This document shows positions 44,686 through 51,723 of a DNA stretch of 55,449 nt, piece by piece (within the stretch, counting starts at the first letter, position 1; each line of letters begins with the position of its first letter). The DNA lies in the NCBI RefSeq assembly GCF_024594815.1, contig NZ_JANJOU010000038.1, positions 1 through 55,449 of the forward strand, read 5' to 3'. The stretch comes from Roseomonas populi (GTDB taxonomy: Bacteria; Pseudomonadota; Alphaproteobacteria; Acetobacterales; Acetobacteraceae). The notes under the pieces are model-generated. The model was not told the origin of the DNA. It ran no database searches and worked only from the letters and a program-made list of their open reading frames with translations. Position numbers and translations under genes: made by a program.

Positions 44686-45315
44686 ATGACGGAACCCGCG
44701 GAAGCGGCGGCCCGCTTCGCCGCCCGCTTCCCGGTCCTCTTCCACGTCACGGACCCGGAGGCCCTGCCCGGCATCGCGGCGAACGGCCTCCTCTCCACGG
44801 AAGCCCTCGTCGCCCTCTACGACGTCCCGCCCGAAGACCGCCCCGCCCTGCTCGACCACAACCGCGGCCGCGGCAACTTCACCCGCCTGCACCGCGAAGG
44901 CCTCCCCGGCGCCACCCTCCGCGACCAATGGATGCCCGACGTCCCCCTCACCCAAACCTTACGCGGCGCCTACGCGAACGACCCCATCGCCTGGCGCCGC
45001 CACATCAACGCCCACGTCTTCTTCTGGCTGAACAAACCCCAGGCCGAACGCCTCGCCCGCGTGAACCGCGCCCGCGCACAGACCGTCCTCGCCTTCGACA
45101 CGGCCCGCCTCCTGGCAGCCCATGCCAGCCACGCCTTCACAACCCCCATCAACACCGGCATCGCCCAGGGCCTCTACGGCCGCCCCGGCTCCCCGCGCGA
45201 CGAGCACACCTTCCAGCCCGTCACCGCCTACCCCCGCCCGGACCGCCGCCCGCCGAAGGAGCTCGCCATCCGGCACGGCGTCCCGGACGCCACGGCCTAC
45301 CTCATCCAGCCCTGA
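44686..45315 (+). CDS. DUF7002-like protein
   Basis: A 209-residue protein starting MTEPAEAAARFAARFPVLFH at ATG 44686, 8 bases after dapB, so likely co-transcribed. The N-terminal pattern LFHVTDPEALPGIAANGLLST (about 17-37) and FFWLNKPQAERLARVN (about 112-127) resemble the DUF7002 group, whose start looks like ADP-ribosyltransferase-type folds (HxT...I...GL). No catalytic triad could be proved and the function is unknown. An alternative reading is a small nucleotide- or NAD-using enzyme. Confidence 0.62.
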   Translation: MTEPAEAAARFAARFPVLFHVTDPEALPGIAANGLLSTEALVALYDVPPEDRPALLDHNRGRGNFTRLHREGLPGATLRDQWMPDVPLTQTLRGAYANDPIAWRRHINAHVFFWLNKPQAERLARVNRARAQTVLAFDTARLLAAHASHAFTTPINTGIAQGLYGRPGSPRDEHTFQPVTAYPRPDRRPPKELAIRHGVPDATAYLIQP

Positions 45316-45355
45316 AAGGACCGGGGAGCCACCGCCCCCCGGCCCCACCCTCACC

Positions 45356-45523
45356 TCAGAGCCCGCCGCCCCGCCCGAACAGCAGGTAAACAATCAGCAC
45401 GATCACCAGCAGCCCCAGGATCCCCCCGAAGCCACCACCCCCGTAATACCCGCTCCGGTACCCGTAGTACCCGCCACCACCGAACAGCAGCAGCAAGATC
45501 ACGATGATCAGCAGCAGGGTCAT
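45356..45523 (-). CDS. DUF3309-type small membrane protein
   Basis: A 55-residue protein starting MTLLLIIVILLLLFGGGGYY at ATG 45523, with a GGAGGAGA ribosome site. It consists of two hydrophobic helices joined by a Gly/Tyr-rich loop (GYYGYRSGYYGGGGFGG) and ends RGGGL. This matches the short DUF3309-like inner-membrane proteins of proteobacteria, whose function is unknown. It is convergent with the DUF7002-like gene (40 bases between stops) and divergent from the SYLF gene. Confidence 0.72.
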   Translation of the reverse strand: MTLLLIIVILLLLFGGGGYYGYRSGYYGGGGFGGILGLLVIVLIVYLLFGRGGGL

Positions 45524-45704
45524 CGGCCCATCTCCTCCGGGCGGCGCGGGATGCACCGCCTCGCCCAAAGGCAACGCAGGAACTCACCTTTCGTACCGCG
45601 AACCACCAAAACACGCCCCGCGCCACCGCCAGGCATCCAAACCCCACCCCACGCGTTCCGCAGCCGCCAAGCCGCAACAAACCCCGGCCGAACGGAGAAA
45701 ACCC

Positions 45705-46280
45705 ATGACCGCGCCCACCCGCCGCGCCCTGACGGCCCGCATCCTCCCCGCCGCCGCCGCGGCCCTCGCCGCCCCCGCCCTCCTGCGCCCCACACCCGCC
45801 CAGGCCGCCACCGCCGCCGAAATCAGCGCCGAGGTCAACGCCGCCCTCGTCTCCCTCCGCCAGCGCGCCGAAACCCGCAACCTCTTCGCCCAGGCCCGCG
45901 CCACCCTCATCTTCCCCCGCATCATCCAGGGCGGCTTCGTCGTCGGCGGCCAGTACGGCGAAGGCGCGGCACTGCGCGGCAACACCATCCAGGGCTACTA
46001 CAACATCGCCGGCGCCTCCTTCGGCCTCCTCATCGGCGCCCAGGCCGCCGGCCTCGCCATGTTCTTCATGACCGACGAAGCCCTCGGCGCCCTCATGCGC
46101 GCCGACGGCTGGGAAATCGGCACCGGCCCCTCCGTCGTGGTGCTGGACCGCGGAGACCAGGTGAACCTCACCGCCACAACCCTCCGCGAACCCGTCTACG
46201 CCATCACCTTCAACCAGCAGGGCCTCATGGCCTCCATCTCCCTCAACGGCACCAAGATCTCCCGTATCAACCCGTCCTAA
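45705..46280 (+). CDS. SYLF/Ysc84-domain lipid-binding protein, exported
   Basis: A 191-residue protein starting MTAPTRRALTARILPAAAAA at ATG 45705. A twin-arginine-like or Sec signal ends near AQA (about residue 36). The SYLF domain follows (about 55-190): ARATLIFPRIIQGGFVVGGQ, GYYNIAGASFGLLIGAQAAG and the VVVLDRGDQV strand. In bacteria such proteins are periplasmic and thought to bind lipids; the eukaryotic relatives bind phosphoinositides. The stop is followed by repeat element E. Confidence 0.88.
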   Translation: MTAPTRRALTARILPAAAAALAAPALLRPTPAQAATAAEISAEVNAALVSLRQRAETRNLFAQARATLIFPRIIQGGFVVGGQYGEGAALRGNTIQGYYNIAGASFGLLIGAQAAGLAMFFMTDEALGALMRADGWEIGTGPSVVVLDRGDQVNLTATTLREPVYAITFNQQGLMASISLNGTKISRINPS

Positions 46281-46297
46281 GTCCTGACAGGTCCGGC

Positions 46298-46350
46298 CTA
46301 GGGGGCTCCGCCCCCTAGATCCCCCGCCGGGGGGTGGACGCACCCCCCGG
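46298..46350 (+). repeat. intergenic repeat element E (half copy: two GC hairpins only)
   Basis: Two hairpins follow the SYLF gene: CTAGGGGGC and GCCCCCTAG with loop TCC (46298-46318), and a perfect 10-bp stem with loop GACG (46327-46350). They correspond to the first two hairpins of elements C and D; the core and long terminal hairpin are absent. It lies between two plus-strand genes. Confidence 0.75.
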
Positions 46351-46371
46351 ACCCCGCGATCTAATAGCGGG

Positions 46372-47424
46372 ATGCCCGACACGATCCTCGTCCCCGCCGA
46401 AACCCTCCACCGCCAGCTCACCGCGGTCTTCACCACCTGGGGCATGTCGGCGGAACACGCCAACACCGCCGCCACAGTCATGGTGGACACCGACCTCACG
46501 GGCATCGACTCACACGGCGTCGGCATGCTCCCCCACTACCAGCGCCTCTTCCGCGAAGGCCGCCTGGACCCGAAGGCCACCCCCACCATCGCGAGGGACC
46601 ACGGCCCCGGCGTCCTCATCGACGGCAACAAGGCCATCGGCCACGTCCCCGCCCACCTCGCCATCACCACCGCGATCGAGAAGGCCCGGGAATTCGGCAT
46701 CGGCGTCGCCGCCGTCACCAACTCCAACCACTACGGCGCCGCCGGCTGGTACGCCCGCCTCGCCGCCGAACAGGGGATGATCGCCCTCTCCCTCACCAAC
46801 TCCTCCCACCTTATGGTCCCCCTCCGCGGCACCCAACCCGCGCTCGGCACCAACCCCATCGCCTTCTCCGCCCCCACGCGCGACCCCGCCCGCCCCGTCC
46901 TGCTGGACATGGCCACCACCACCGTCGCCTACGGCAAAATTTCCATCGCCCGCCGCGCCGGAAAACCACTCCCCCCCGGCTGGGCCCTGGACGAGAACGG
47001 CGAGCCGGAACTGGACAGCGCCCGCGCCTCGGACGCCCGCCGCCTCGCCCCCCTCGGCGGCACCCGCGAACAGGGCGCCCACAAGGGCTACGGCCTGGCC
47101 CTGATGGTTGAGATCCTCTGCGCCACCCTCACCGGCGCCGGCTCCGCCCAACTCCGCACCGGCCACTTCTTCCTCGTCCTGAACCCCACCGCCTTCCGGG
47201 ACCGGGAAGGCTTCCAGGCCGACCTGGACGACCTCCTCGCCCGCCTGCGCGACAACCCGCCCGCCGACCCCGCCGCCCCCGTCCTCATCCCCGGCGACCC
47301 CGAGCACGACACCACGGTCGAGCGGGGGCGCGACGGGATTCCGATGGTGCAGACGCTGGTGGAGGAGGTGCGGGCGGTGTGCGAGGAGAGTGGGGCGGCG
47401 TTTTTGCTTCCGCATCTGAAATAG
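46372..47424 (+). CDS. Ldh-family oxidoreductase (malate/L-sulfolactate/ureidoglycolate dehydrogenase type)
   Basis: A 350-residue NAD(P)-dependent 2-hydroxyacid dehydrogenase of the type-2 malate/L-lactate family. Markers are DLTGIDSHGVGMLPHYQRLF (about 41-60), NSNHYGAAGWYARLA with the catalytic His (about 118-132), LGTNPIAFSAPT (about 159-170) and GAHKGYGLALMVEILC (about 236). Members reduce 2-oxo acids such as sulfopyruvate, oxaloacetate or delta-1-piperideine-2-carboxylate; the substrate here is not evident. It is the last host-like gene before an AT-rich island. Confidence 0.92.
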   Translation: MPDTILVPAETLHRQLTAVFTTWGMSAEHANTAATVMVDTDLTGIDSHGVGMLPHYQRLFREGRLDPKATPTIARDHGPGVLIDGNKAIGHVPAHLAITTAIEKAREFGIGVAAVTNSNHYGAAGWYARLAAEQGMIALSLTNSSHLMVPLRGTQPALGTNPIAFSAPTRDPARPVLLDMATTTVAYGKISIARRAGKPLPPGWALDENGEPELDSARASDARRLAPLGGTREQGAHKGYGLALMVEILCATLTGAGSAQLRTGHFFLVLNPTAFRDREGFQADLDDLLARLRDNPPADPAAPVLIPGDPEHDTTVERGRDGIPMVQTLVEEVRAVCEESGAAFLLPHLK

Positions 47425-48676
47425 GCAACAAGCGCCAAGAATACTTGCTCAAATGCGAATTTAATCAAACCTCAAGCAAGCCGGAGATTTGATCCATTTC
47501 GGGACGGCAAGTTGTGCCAATCACCGCGCGCCAGCCAAGGGGGAATTCACTTGAGACTGTACGATGTTCCCGAGGAGTTAAAGCGTCGAATCATATCCAT
47601 GCACTTGCAACGGTATGGCGAACTCGAAGGCGAACCTGAGATGGGGGCCTTTGGTGAAATTTACAAGCTCAAAGCAACGTTACCGCTTGTTGCAAAATGC
47701 CCTCAGCTGAAAAAATTCGGCACTGACGAAGGTTATGAAAGGGCGATCGGAAAACTGTTAGTAGAGTTTGAAAAGGTTGGCCTTTATTGGAGGCACCATG
47801 GAGTCCAGAGATATAACGGCATTGAAATCATATATGGCTGGCCATTTCTTCTGTCTCGGCTTAGGCATGAGACGCTTGCCGACCGGATAGCGGATGCCGC
47901 AAGCTGGACAATGACTGACAAATTGTTGTGCCTAGTTCAAGTCTGTCGCGCACTTTCCTATTGCCAGCGTCAGGGCTTAACTGCCCATCAAGATCTTAAG
48001 CCCGCAAACATTTTCGTCGATGATCTATCGCGCCATTTTCGAAATTCAGGTTCCTCTGCCGTAATTGTAAGATATAAGACATACGTAGCTGATTTCGGCC
48101 TTGCTGACGCCTTCCGTGAATTTGGAAAAAACTCGGGAAGCCGTCCCTATATGGCTCCGGAACAGTACCATTCGGGTTCCATTGACAATGGAAGCGCGAT
48201 TGACATCTTTGCCCTTGCAGTGATGAGTTTCGAATGCTTGAGTGACGGCACACATCCTATTGGTGAGAAAACTAGCGAAGTCTGGCCTGTCCAGCTATCG
48301 GGAAAGTCAAGCAAGTGGAAGCGGGAGAATGTTTGGAAAGATTGGGCTCGCCGTTCAGAGAAAGCCTTTCCCGATGCGTCGATCGCGGCAAAAATCCCAG
48401 CCGCAGTGTTGTACGAAATAAAAAAAGCACTTTCTCCGAACCCCGATGATAGACCAACTATCGAACAATTCGAATACAGTCTTTGGTGTGCCTTAGAGAG
48501 GGAGGCGGGCGATCTCGCTCAAAGCTACCGAACGCTGATTGACGTCATGGATGAACATTATACAGCATCGGACGACTCGGACTGGCCTTATTTGACCGAC
48601 TGCATTTCCCGGCTGCGTCGATTGTACAGCATAAGGGACCAAAATCCCCAGAAAGCCCAATAATAGGTAAATTTTC
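47425..48676. other. AT-rich island carrying the lone kinase gene
   Basis: Base composition changes sharply at about 47425 and returns near 48680. Inside, A/T are about half of all bases by eye, against under 30% on both sides, and codons ending in A or T are frequent. The boundary coincides with the kinase gene and its flanks. No integrase, tRNA or terminal repeat was found at the edges. Confidence 0.7.
47551..48663 (+). CDS. eukaryote-like Ser/Thr protein kinase, soluble, horizontally acquired
   Basis: The best start is TTG 47551 (AGGGGG ribosome site, 370 residues); TTG 47512 gives 13 more. Kinase motifs, numbered from 47551: Gly loop MGAFGEIY (about 31-38), ATP-anchoring Lys in LVAKCP (about 48), catalytic HQDLKPANIF (about 146-155; Gln replaces Arg of HRD), VADFGLAD (about 179-186), APE in PYMAPEQYH (about 202). 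An extra C-terminal helical region (about 310-370) follows. There is no membrane helix or sensor domain, and no cognate phosphatase or FHA gene nearby. GC content and codon use differ sharply from the neighbours. Lone kinases on islands often belong to phage defence or toxin systems; that is inference. Confidence 0.87.
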   Translation: MRLYDVPEELKRRIISMHLQRYGELEGEPEMGAFGEIYKLKATLPLVAKCPQLKKFGTDEGYERAIGKLLVEFEKVGLYWRHHGVQRYNGIEIIYGWPFLLSRLRHETLADRIADAASWTMTDKLLCLVQVCRALSYCQRQGLTAHQDLKPANIFVDDLSRHFRNSGSSAVIVRYKTYVADFGLADAFREFGKNSGSRPYMAPEQYHSGSIDNGSAIDIFALAVMSFECLSDGTHPIGEKTSEVWPVQLSGKSSKWKRENVWKDWARRSEKAFPDASIAAKIPAAVLYEIKKALSPNPDDRPTIEQFEYSLWCALEREAGDLAQSYRTLIDVMDEHYTASDDSDWPYLTDCISRLRRLYSIRDQNPQKAQ

Positions 48677-48677
48677 C

Positions 48678-48706
48678 TTGACGCGGACCAGGGTCCGGCT
48701 TACGAT
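48678..48706 (+). promoter_or_regulatory. strong promoter with palindromic spacer, nearly leaderless
   Basis: TTGACG (48678-48683) and TACGAT (48701-48706) are 17 bases apart. The spacer holds an inverted repeat CGGACC-AG-GGTCCG (48684-48697), as expected for a repressor site. Transcription should start about 7 bases after the -10, at about 48713, which is the A of the ATG of the next gene. Confidence 0.7.
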
Positions 48707-48712
48707 GACTAC

Positions 48713-49270
48713 ATGTCCCGCCCCTGGTCCCCCCTCACCGACGCCGAGTGGTCCGCCCTCTCCCCCCACCTCCCCCTCACCGGCGCGGGCCGCCCCATCC
48801 CCAACCCCCGCGCCCGGCTGGACGCCATCTTCCAGCTCGTCACCACAACCCTCCCCTGGTGCCACTCCGGCTCCACCGCCGCCCCGGCCGATACCCTCCA
48901 TCGCCAGTTCCGCCGCTGGGCCCGCGCGGGCGTCTGGTCCCGCCTCCTCCGCCTCGCCGCCCGCAAGCGCGCGCCCAAACCCCTCCGCGCCCTGCTGGAT
49001 TGGCTCTGCGCCGCCCACCGCCGCACCTACCGCCTGCTCGGCATCCCCGTCCTCACCCTCGCCCGCCGCCTGAACCTCCCCCGCGCCCTCCCCGGCCCCT
49101 CCTGGCTCCTGCCGGATCCCGCCCTGGCCGCCCTCGTCCACCGCGCCGTGCGCCACTTTCTCACCACGCCACTCACCCGCGCGGCCGTCCCCTACCTCCG
49201 CAACCTCCGCGTCCTCCTCCGCACGGCGGAAGGCCGCCGCCGCATCCCTGCCTGCCTCCAACCGTCATAG
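48713..49270 (+). CDS. DUF4096 transposase-derived DNA-binding protein without DDE domain
   Basis: A 185-residue protein. Residues 1-85 match the DUF4096 N-terminal domain of IS5-family transposases: [20 protein letters not shown], then [18 protein letters not shown] and the helix-turn-helix [20 protein letters not shown]. The catalytic DDE part (normally 150 or more further residues) is missing; residues 90-185 are an Arg/Leu-rich helical tail with no DDE pattern. GC content is host-like. No terminal inverted repeats were seen, so this is not an intact IS. It may be a remnant, or a regulator recruited from a transposase; its promoter suggests the second. Confidence 0.68.
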   Translation: MSRPWSPLTDAEWSALSPHLPLTGAGRPIPNPRARLDAIFQLVTTTLPWCHSGSTAAPADTLHRQFRRWARAGVWSRLLRLAARKRAPKPLRALLDWLCAAHRRTYRLLGIPVLTLARRLNLPRALPGPSWLLPDPALAALVHRAVRHFLTTPLTRAAVPYLRNLRVLLRTAEGRRRIPACLQPS

Positions 49271-49371
49271 CCCCACTTCTTGACCCCCCCTCTCGCGCCT
49301 GCGAAACCCGCGCGCCGCCGGAATTCCCCGGAATCGGCTTCCACTCACGCGACAAGAGGCCGAACCAAGCC

Positions 49372-50559
49372 ATGCGCGACACGGGCGAATACCTTTTCAC
49401 ATCCGAATCGGTCTCCGAAGGCCACCCAGACAAGGTGGCGGACCGCATCTCGGACACGGTGCTCGACACCTTCCTGGAAGCCGATCCCTACGCCCGCGTG
49501 GCCTGTGAGACGCTGGTCACCACCAACCGCATCGTCATCGCCGGCGAAACCCGCGGCCCCGGCGACATCACGGCCGAGCTCCTGGCCCACAAGGCCCGCC
49601 TCGCCGTGCACGACATCGGCTACGACCAGGAAGGCTTCTCCTGGAAGAACGCGGACGTCTCCGTCTACCTCCACGCCCAGTCCGCCCACATCGCCCAGGG
49701 CGTGGACGCCGCCGGCAACAAGGACGAAGGCGCCGGCGACCAGGGCATCATGTTCGGCTACGCCTGCCGCGAAACGCCCGATCTCATGCCGGCCCCCCTC
49801 TACTACTCCCACCTGATCCTCCGCCGGATCAGCGAGGCGCGGCGCAACAGCGACATCACCGCGAAGGGCCTCCAGCCCGACGCCAAGTCCCAGGTCACGC
49901 TCCGCTACGTCGATGGCAAGCCCGTCGGCGCCACCTCCGTCGTCGTCTCCACCCAGCACGATGAGGGCATGAGCCAGGATGAGGTCCGCGCCCTCGTCCT
50001 CCCCTTCATCGAGACCTCCCTCCCCCCCGGCTGGATGCCGAAGGCGGAGGAGATCTACGTCAACCCCACCGGCACCTTCGTCATCGGCGGGCCGGACGGC
50101 GATTGCGGCCTCACCGGCCGCAAGATCATCGTGGACACCTACGGCGGCGCGGCCCCCCACGGCGGCGGCGCCTTCTCCGGCAAGGACCCCACGAAGGTGG
50201 ACCGCTCGGCCGCCTACGCCGCCCGCTACGTCGCCAAGAACGTCGTCGCCGCCGGCCTGGCCGATCGCTGCACCATGCAGGTCAGCTACGCCATCGGCGT
50301 CGCCAAGCCCCTCTCGGTGTACTTCGACCTCCACGGCACCGGTAAGGACGTGGACGAGACGAAGCTGGTGAAGGTCATCTCCGACCTGGTGAACCTCTCC
50401 CCCCGCGGCATCCGCGAACACCTGCACCTCAACCGCCCGATCTACGTCCCCACCTCCAGCTACGGCCACTTCGGCCGCACGCCGGATACGGAAAAGGGCA
50501 CCTTCACCTGGGAACGCACCGATCTCGCCGCCGAGCTGAAGCGCGCCTTCGGCCGCTGA
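49372..50559 (+). CDS. metK: S-adenosylmethionine synthetase
   Basis: A 395-residue enzyme starting [20 protein letters not shown] at ATG 49372. Conserved parts: [16 protein letters not shown] (14-29), [12 protein letters not shown] (about 122-133, the ATP-binding hexapeptide region), and [22 protein letters not shown] (about 262). It makes SAM from methionine and ATP, here followed by the SAM-using trmB gene. A TTGACC at 49280-49285 is a possible -35 but no good -10 follows. The 101-base leader showed no riboswitch that I could recognise. Confidence 0.97.
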   Translation: MRDTGEYLFTSESVSEGHPDKVADRISDTVLDTFLEADPYARVACETLVTTNRIVIAGETRGPGDITAELLAHKARLAVHDIGYDQEGFSWKNADVSVYLHAQSAHIAQGVDAAGNKDEGAGDQGIMFGYACRETPDLMPAPLYYSHLILRRISEARRNSDITAKGLQPDAKSQVTLRYVDGKPVGATSVVVSTQHDEGMSQDEVRALVLPFIETSLPPGWMPKAEEIYVNPTGTFVIGGPDGDCGLTGRKIIVDTYGGAAPHGGGAFSGKDPTKVDRSAAYAARYVAKNVVAAGLADRCTMQVSYAIGVAKPLSVYFDLHGTGKDVDETKLVKVISDLVNLSPRGIREHLHLNRPIYVPTSSYGHFGRTPDTEKGTFTWERTDLAAELKRAFGR

Positions 50560-50570
50560 GCGGGAATCGG

Positions 50571-50599
50571 TTGCCAATTTGTTCTCACTAGCCTAGATT
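50571..50599 (+). promoter_or_regulatory. sigma70-type promoter of the putative small RNA
   Basis: TTGCCA (50571-50576) and TAGATT (50594-50599) with a 17-base spacer begin 11 bases after the metK stop. No protein gene starts downstream before the terminator at 50648, so the promoter appears to serve a short RNA. The region is AT-richer than its surroundings. Confidence 0.7.
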
Positions 50600-50605
50600 A
50601 ACTCC

Positions 50606-50689
50606 CACGGGCTCCCCCGCCCGTCCGGCCATCCCGGCCGGCACAAAGGGCCCGCCTCGAACCCCCTTCGAGGCGGGCCCTTTCTCTTT
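50606..50689 (+). ncRNA. putative small RNA with three C-rich-loop hairpins
   Basis: Between its promoter and a strong terminator lies a predicted transcript of about 84 bases. It folds as three consecutive hairpins: ACGGGC/GCCCGT with loop UCCCCC (50607-50624), CCGGCC/GGCCGG with loop AUCCC (50625-50641), and a 13-bp terminator hairpin with loop ACCCCCU (50648-50680). All three loops are C-rich and could pair with ribosome-binding sites. This resembles alphaproteobacterial small RNAs with anti-Shine-Dalgarno loops, although the sequence itself is not one I recognise. There is no plausible open reading frame in it. Confidence 0.65.
50648..50689 (+). terminator. strong intrinsic terminator after metK / putative small RNA
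   Basis: GGGCCCGCCTCGA (50648-50660) pairs perfectly with TCGAGGCGGGCCC (50668-50680), a 13-bp stem with a 7-base loop, followed by TTTCTCTTT. It would end both metK read-through and the small RNA. Confidence 0.9.
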
Positions 50690-50795
50690 GAACCGCGAAT
50701 CGGCCCCTCGCCCCCCTCCCCGCCACCGCACCCCGGCCATTTGTCCGAAACCCGAATTCCCCCCGGCCCCGTTCTGCCCTAACTCCCGCCCCAGA

Positions 50796-51616
50796 ATGGC
50801 CTACGACACCAACCGCCCCGCGCCCCCCGCCGAAGGCATCCCGGACCGTCTCTACGGCCGCCGCCGCGGGCCCCCCCCCCCCCCCCCCCCCCCACCCCCG
50901 CGGGCGGGGGCCCGCCCCCCCCGCCCCCCCCCCGCCCCCCCCCCCCCCCCCCCCGTCTCTACGGCCGCCGCCGCGGCCACCCCCTCCGCCCCCGCCAGCA
51001 ACGCCTGCTGGAGGAAACCCTCCCCCGCATCACCCTCGCATCGCCCGAAGCCCCCCGCGAAGCCTTCCCCGGCATCACCGGCCCCCTCTGGCTCGAAGTC
51101 GGCTTTGGCGGCGGCGAACACGCCCTCCAGCTCGCCCGCACCAATCCCGGCACGGCCCTCATCGCCTCGGAGGTCTTCGAGAACGGCCTCTGCTCCCTCC
51201 TCACCCACCTCGTCCCGGAAGGTGAGGAAGCCACCGCCCCCCTCCCCGCGAATCTGCGCCTCTGGCCGAAGGACGCCCGCCACCTCCTCCAGGCGCTCCC
51301 CGATGGCGCGCTGGACCGCCTCTTCCTGATGTTCCCCGACCCCTGGCCCAAGGCCCGCCACAGCAAGCGCCGCTTCGTCCACCCGGCCCTGCTCCCCCTG
51401 CTGGCCCAGAAGCTGAAGCCCGGCGCCGAGTGGCGCATCGCCAGCGACGACCCCACCTACCAGGCCTGGGTGGACGAAGTGATGGCCGACCAGCCCCACT
51501 TCACCCTCGCCACTCACCACGATTCCCCGCCCGAGGACTGGCCCCGCACCCGCTACGAGGCCAAGGCCCTCCGCGAAGGCCGCCACCCCCGCTACTGGAT
51601 CTGGCAGCGCCGCTGA
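50796..51616 (+). pseudogene. trmB: tRNA (guanine-N7)-methyltransferase, frameshifted by a C-rich insertion
   Basis: The start MAYDTNRPAPPAEGIPDRLY (ATG 50796) and the end ...RYWIWQRR (stop 51616) are typical of TrmB, as are WLEVGFGGGEHALQLA (SAM site), [19 protein letters not shown] and the ending [15 protein letters not shown]. But the frame breaks: a 24-base sequence at 50846-50869 repeats at 50953-50976, and between them are about 83 bases that are nearly all C. The 107-base excess is not a multiple of 3, so translation shifts after RLYGRRRG. Without bases 50870-50976 the gene reads through normally as a 237-residue enzyme. The cause is either an assembly error in a C-rich stretch or a real mutation. 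Confidence 0.85.
50870..50952. repeat. low-complexity C-rich insertion inside trmB, flanked by a 24-base direct repeat
   Basis: About 83 bases composed almost only of C, with a few G and one A, are bordered by identical 24-base copies (50846-50869 and 50953-50976). Nothing else in the window looks like it. Composition and flanking repeat are typical of sequencing or assembly failure, or of slippage. Confidence 0.85.
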
Positions 51617-51631
51617 GAACGCGGAATCCTC

Positions 51632-51660
51632 TTGCCCCGCCCCCGGCGGGGCACTACATC
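51632..51660 (+). promoter_or_regulatory. promoter of the rimP-nusA-infB operon
   Basis: TTGCCC (51632-51637) and TACATC (51655-51660) with a 17-base spacer. The spacer overlaps an 8-bp inverted repeat GCCCCGCC/GGCGGGGC (51634-51652). A start near 51667 would give a leader of about 50 bases before rimP. Confidence 0.6.
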
Positions 51661-51666
51661 CTGGGA

Positions 51667-51723
51667 ACAAGACAATCCGCCTGTTTGGGGGGTGGCCTTA
51701 ACGGGCCGCCTTTTTTGTTTTTG
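51667..51723 (+). ncRNA. rimP leader: attenuator with intrinsic terminator
   Basis: GGTGGCC (51691-51697) pairs with GGCCGCC (51704-51710; one G-U pair) and is followed by TTTTTTGTTTTTG, a full intrinsic terminator located before rimP in the sense direction. The upstream CCGCC (51678-51682) can pair alternatively with the GGTGG arm and act as anti-terminator. A conserved rimP leader of this kind has been described for alphaproteobacteria, where it is thought to control the rimP-nusA-infB operon. The match here is by layout, not by alignment. Confidence 0.7.

Noticed and set aside
45316-45355. Terminator between the convergent DUF7002-like and DUF3309-like genes
   Set aside because: CCGGGG and CCCCCGG can pair but the stem is short for this GC content and no T-run follows on either strand.
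48713-49270. Intact IS5-family insertion sequence
   Set aside because: The DDE catalytic region and terminal inverted repeats are not present; only the DNA-binding half is encoded.
49271-49371. Possible SAM- or SAM/SAH-type riboswitch before metK (contains CGGCTTCC)
   Set aside because: The flanking stem and the pseudoknot partner expected of the SAM/SAH class are missing, and SAM-II features are absent as well.
50870-50952. Repeat array or CRISPR-like structure in the C-rich block
   Set aside because: There are no spacers; it is low-complexity C with a single duplicated 24-base flank.
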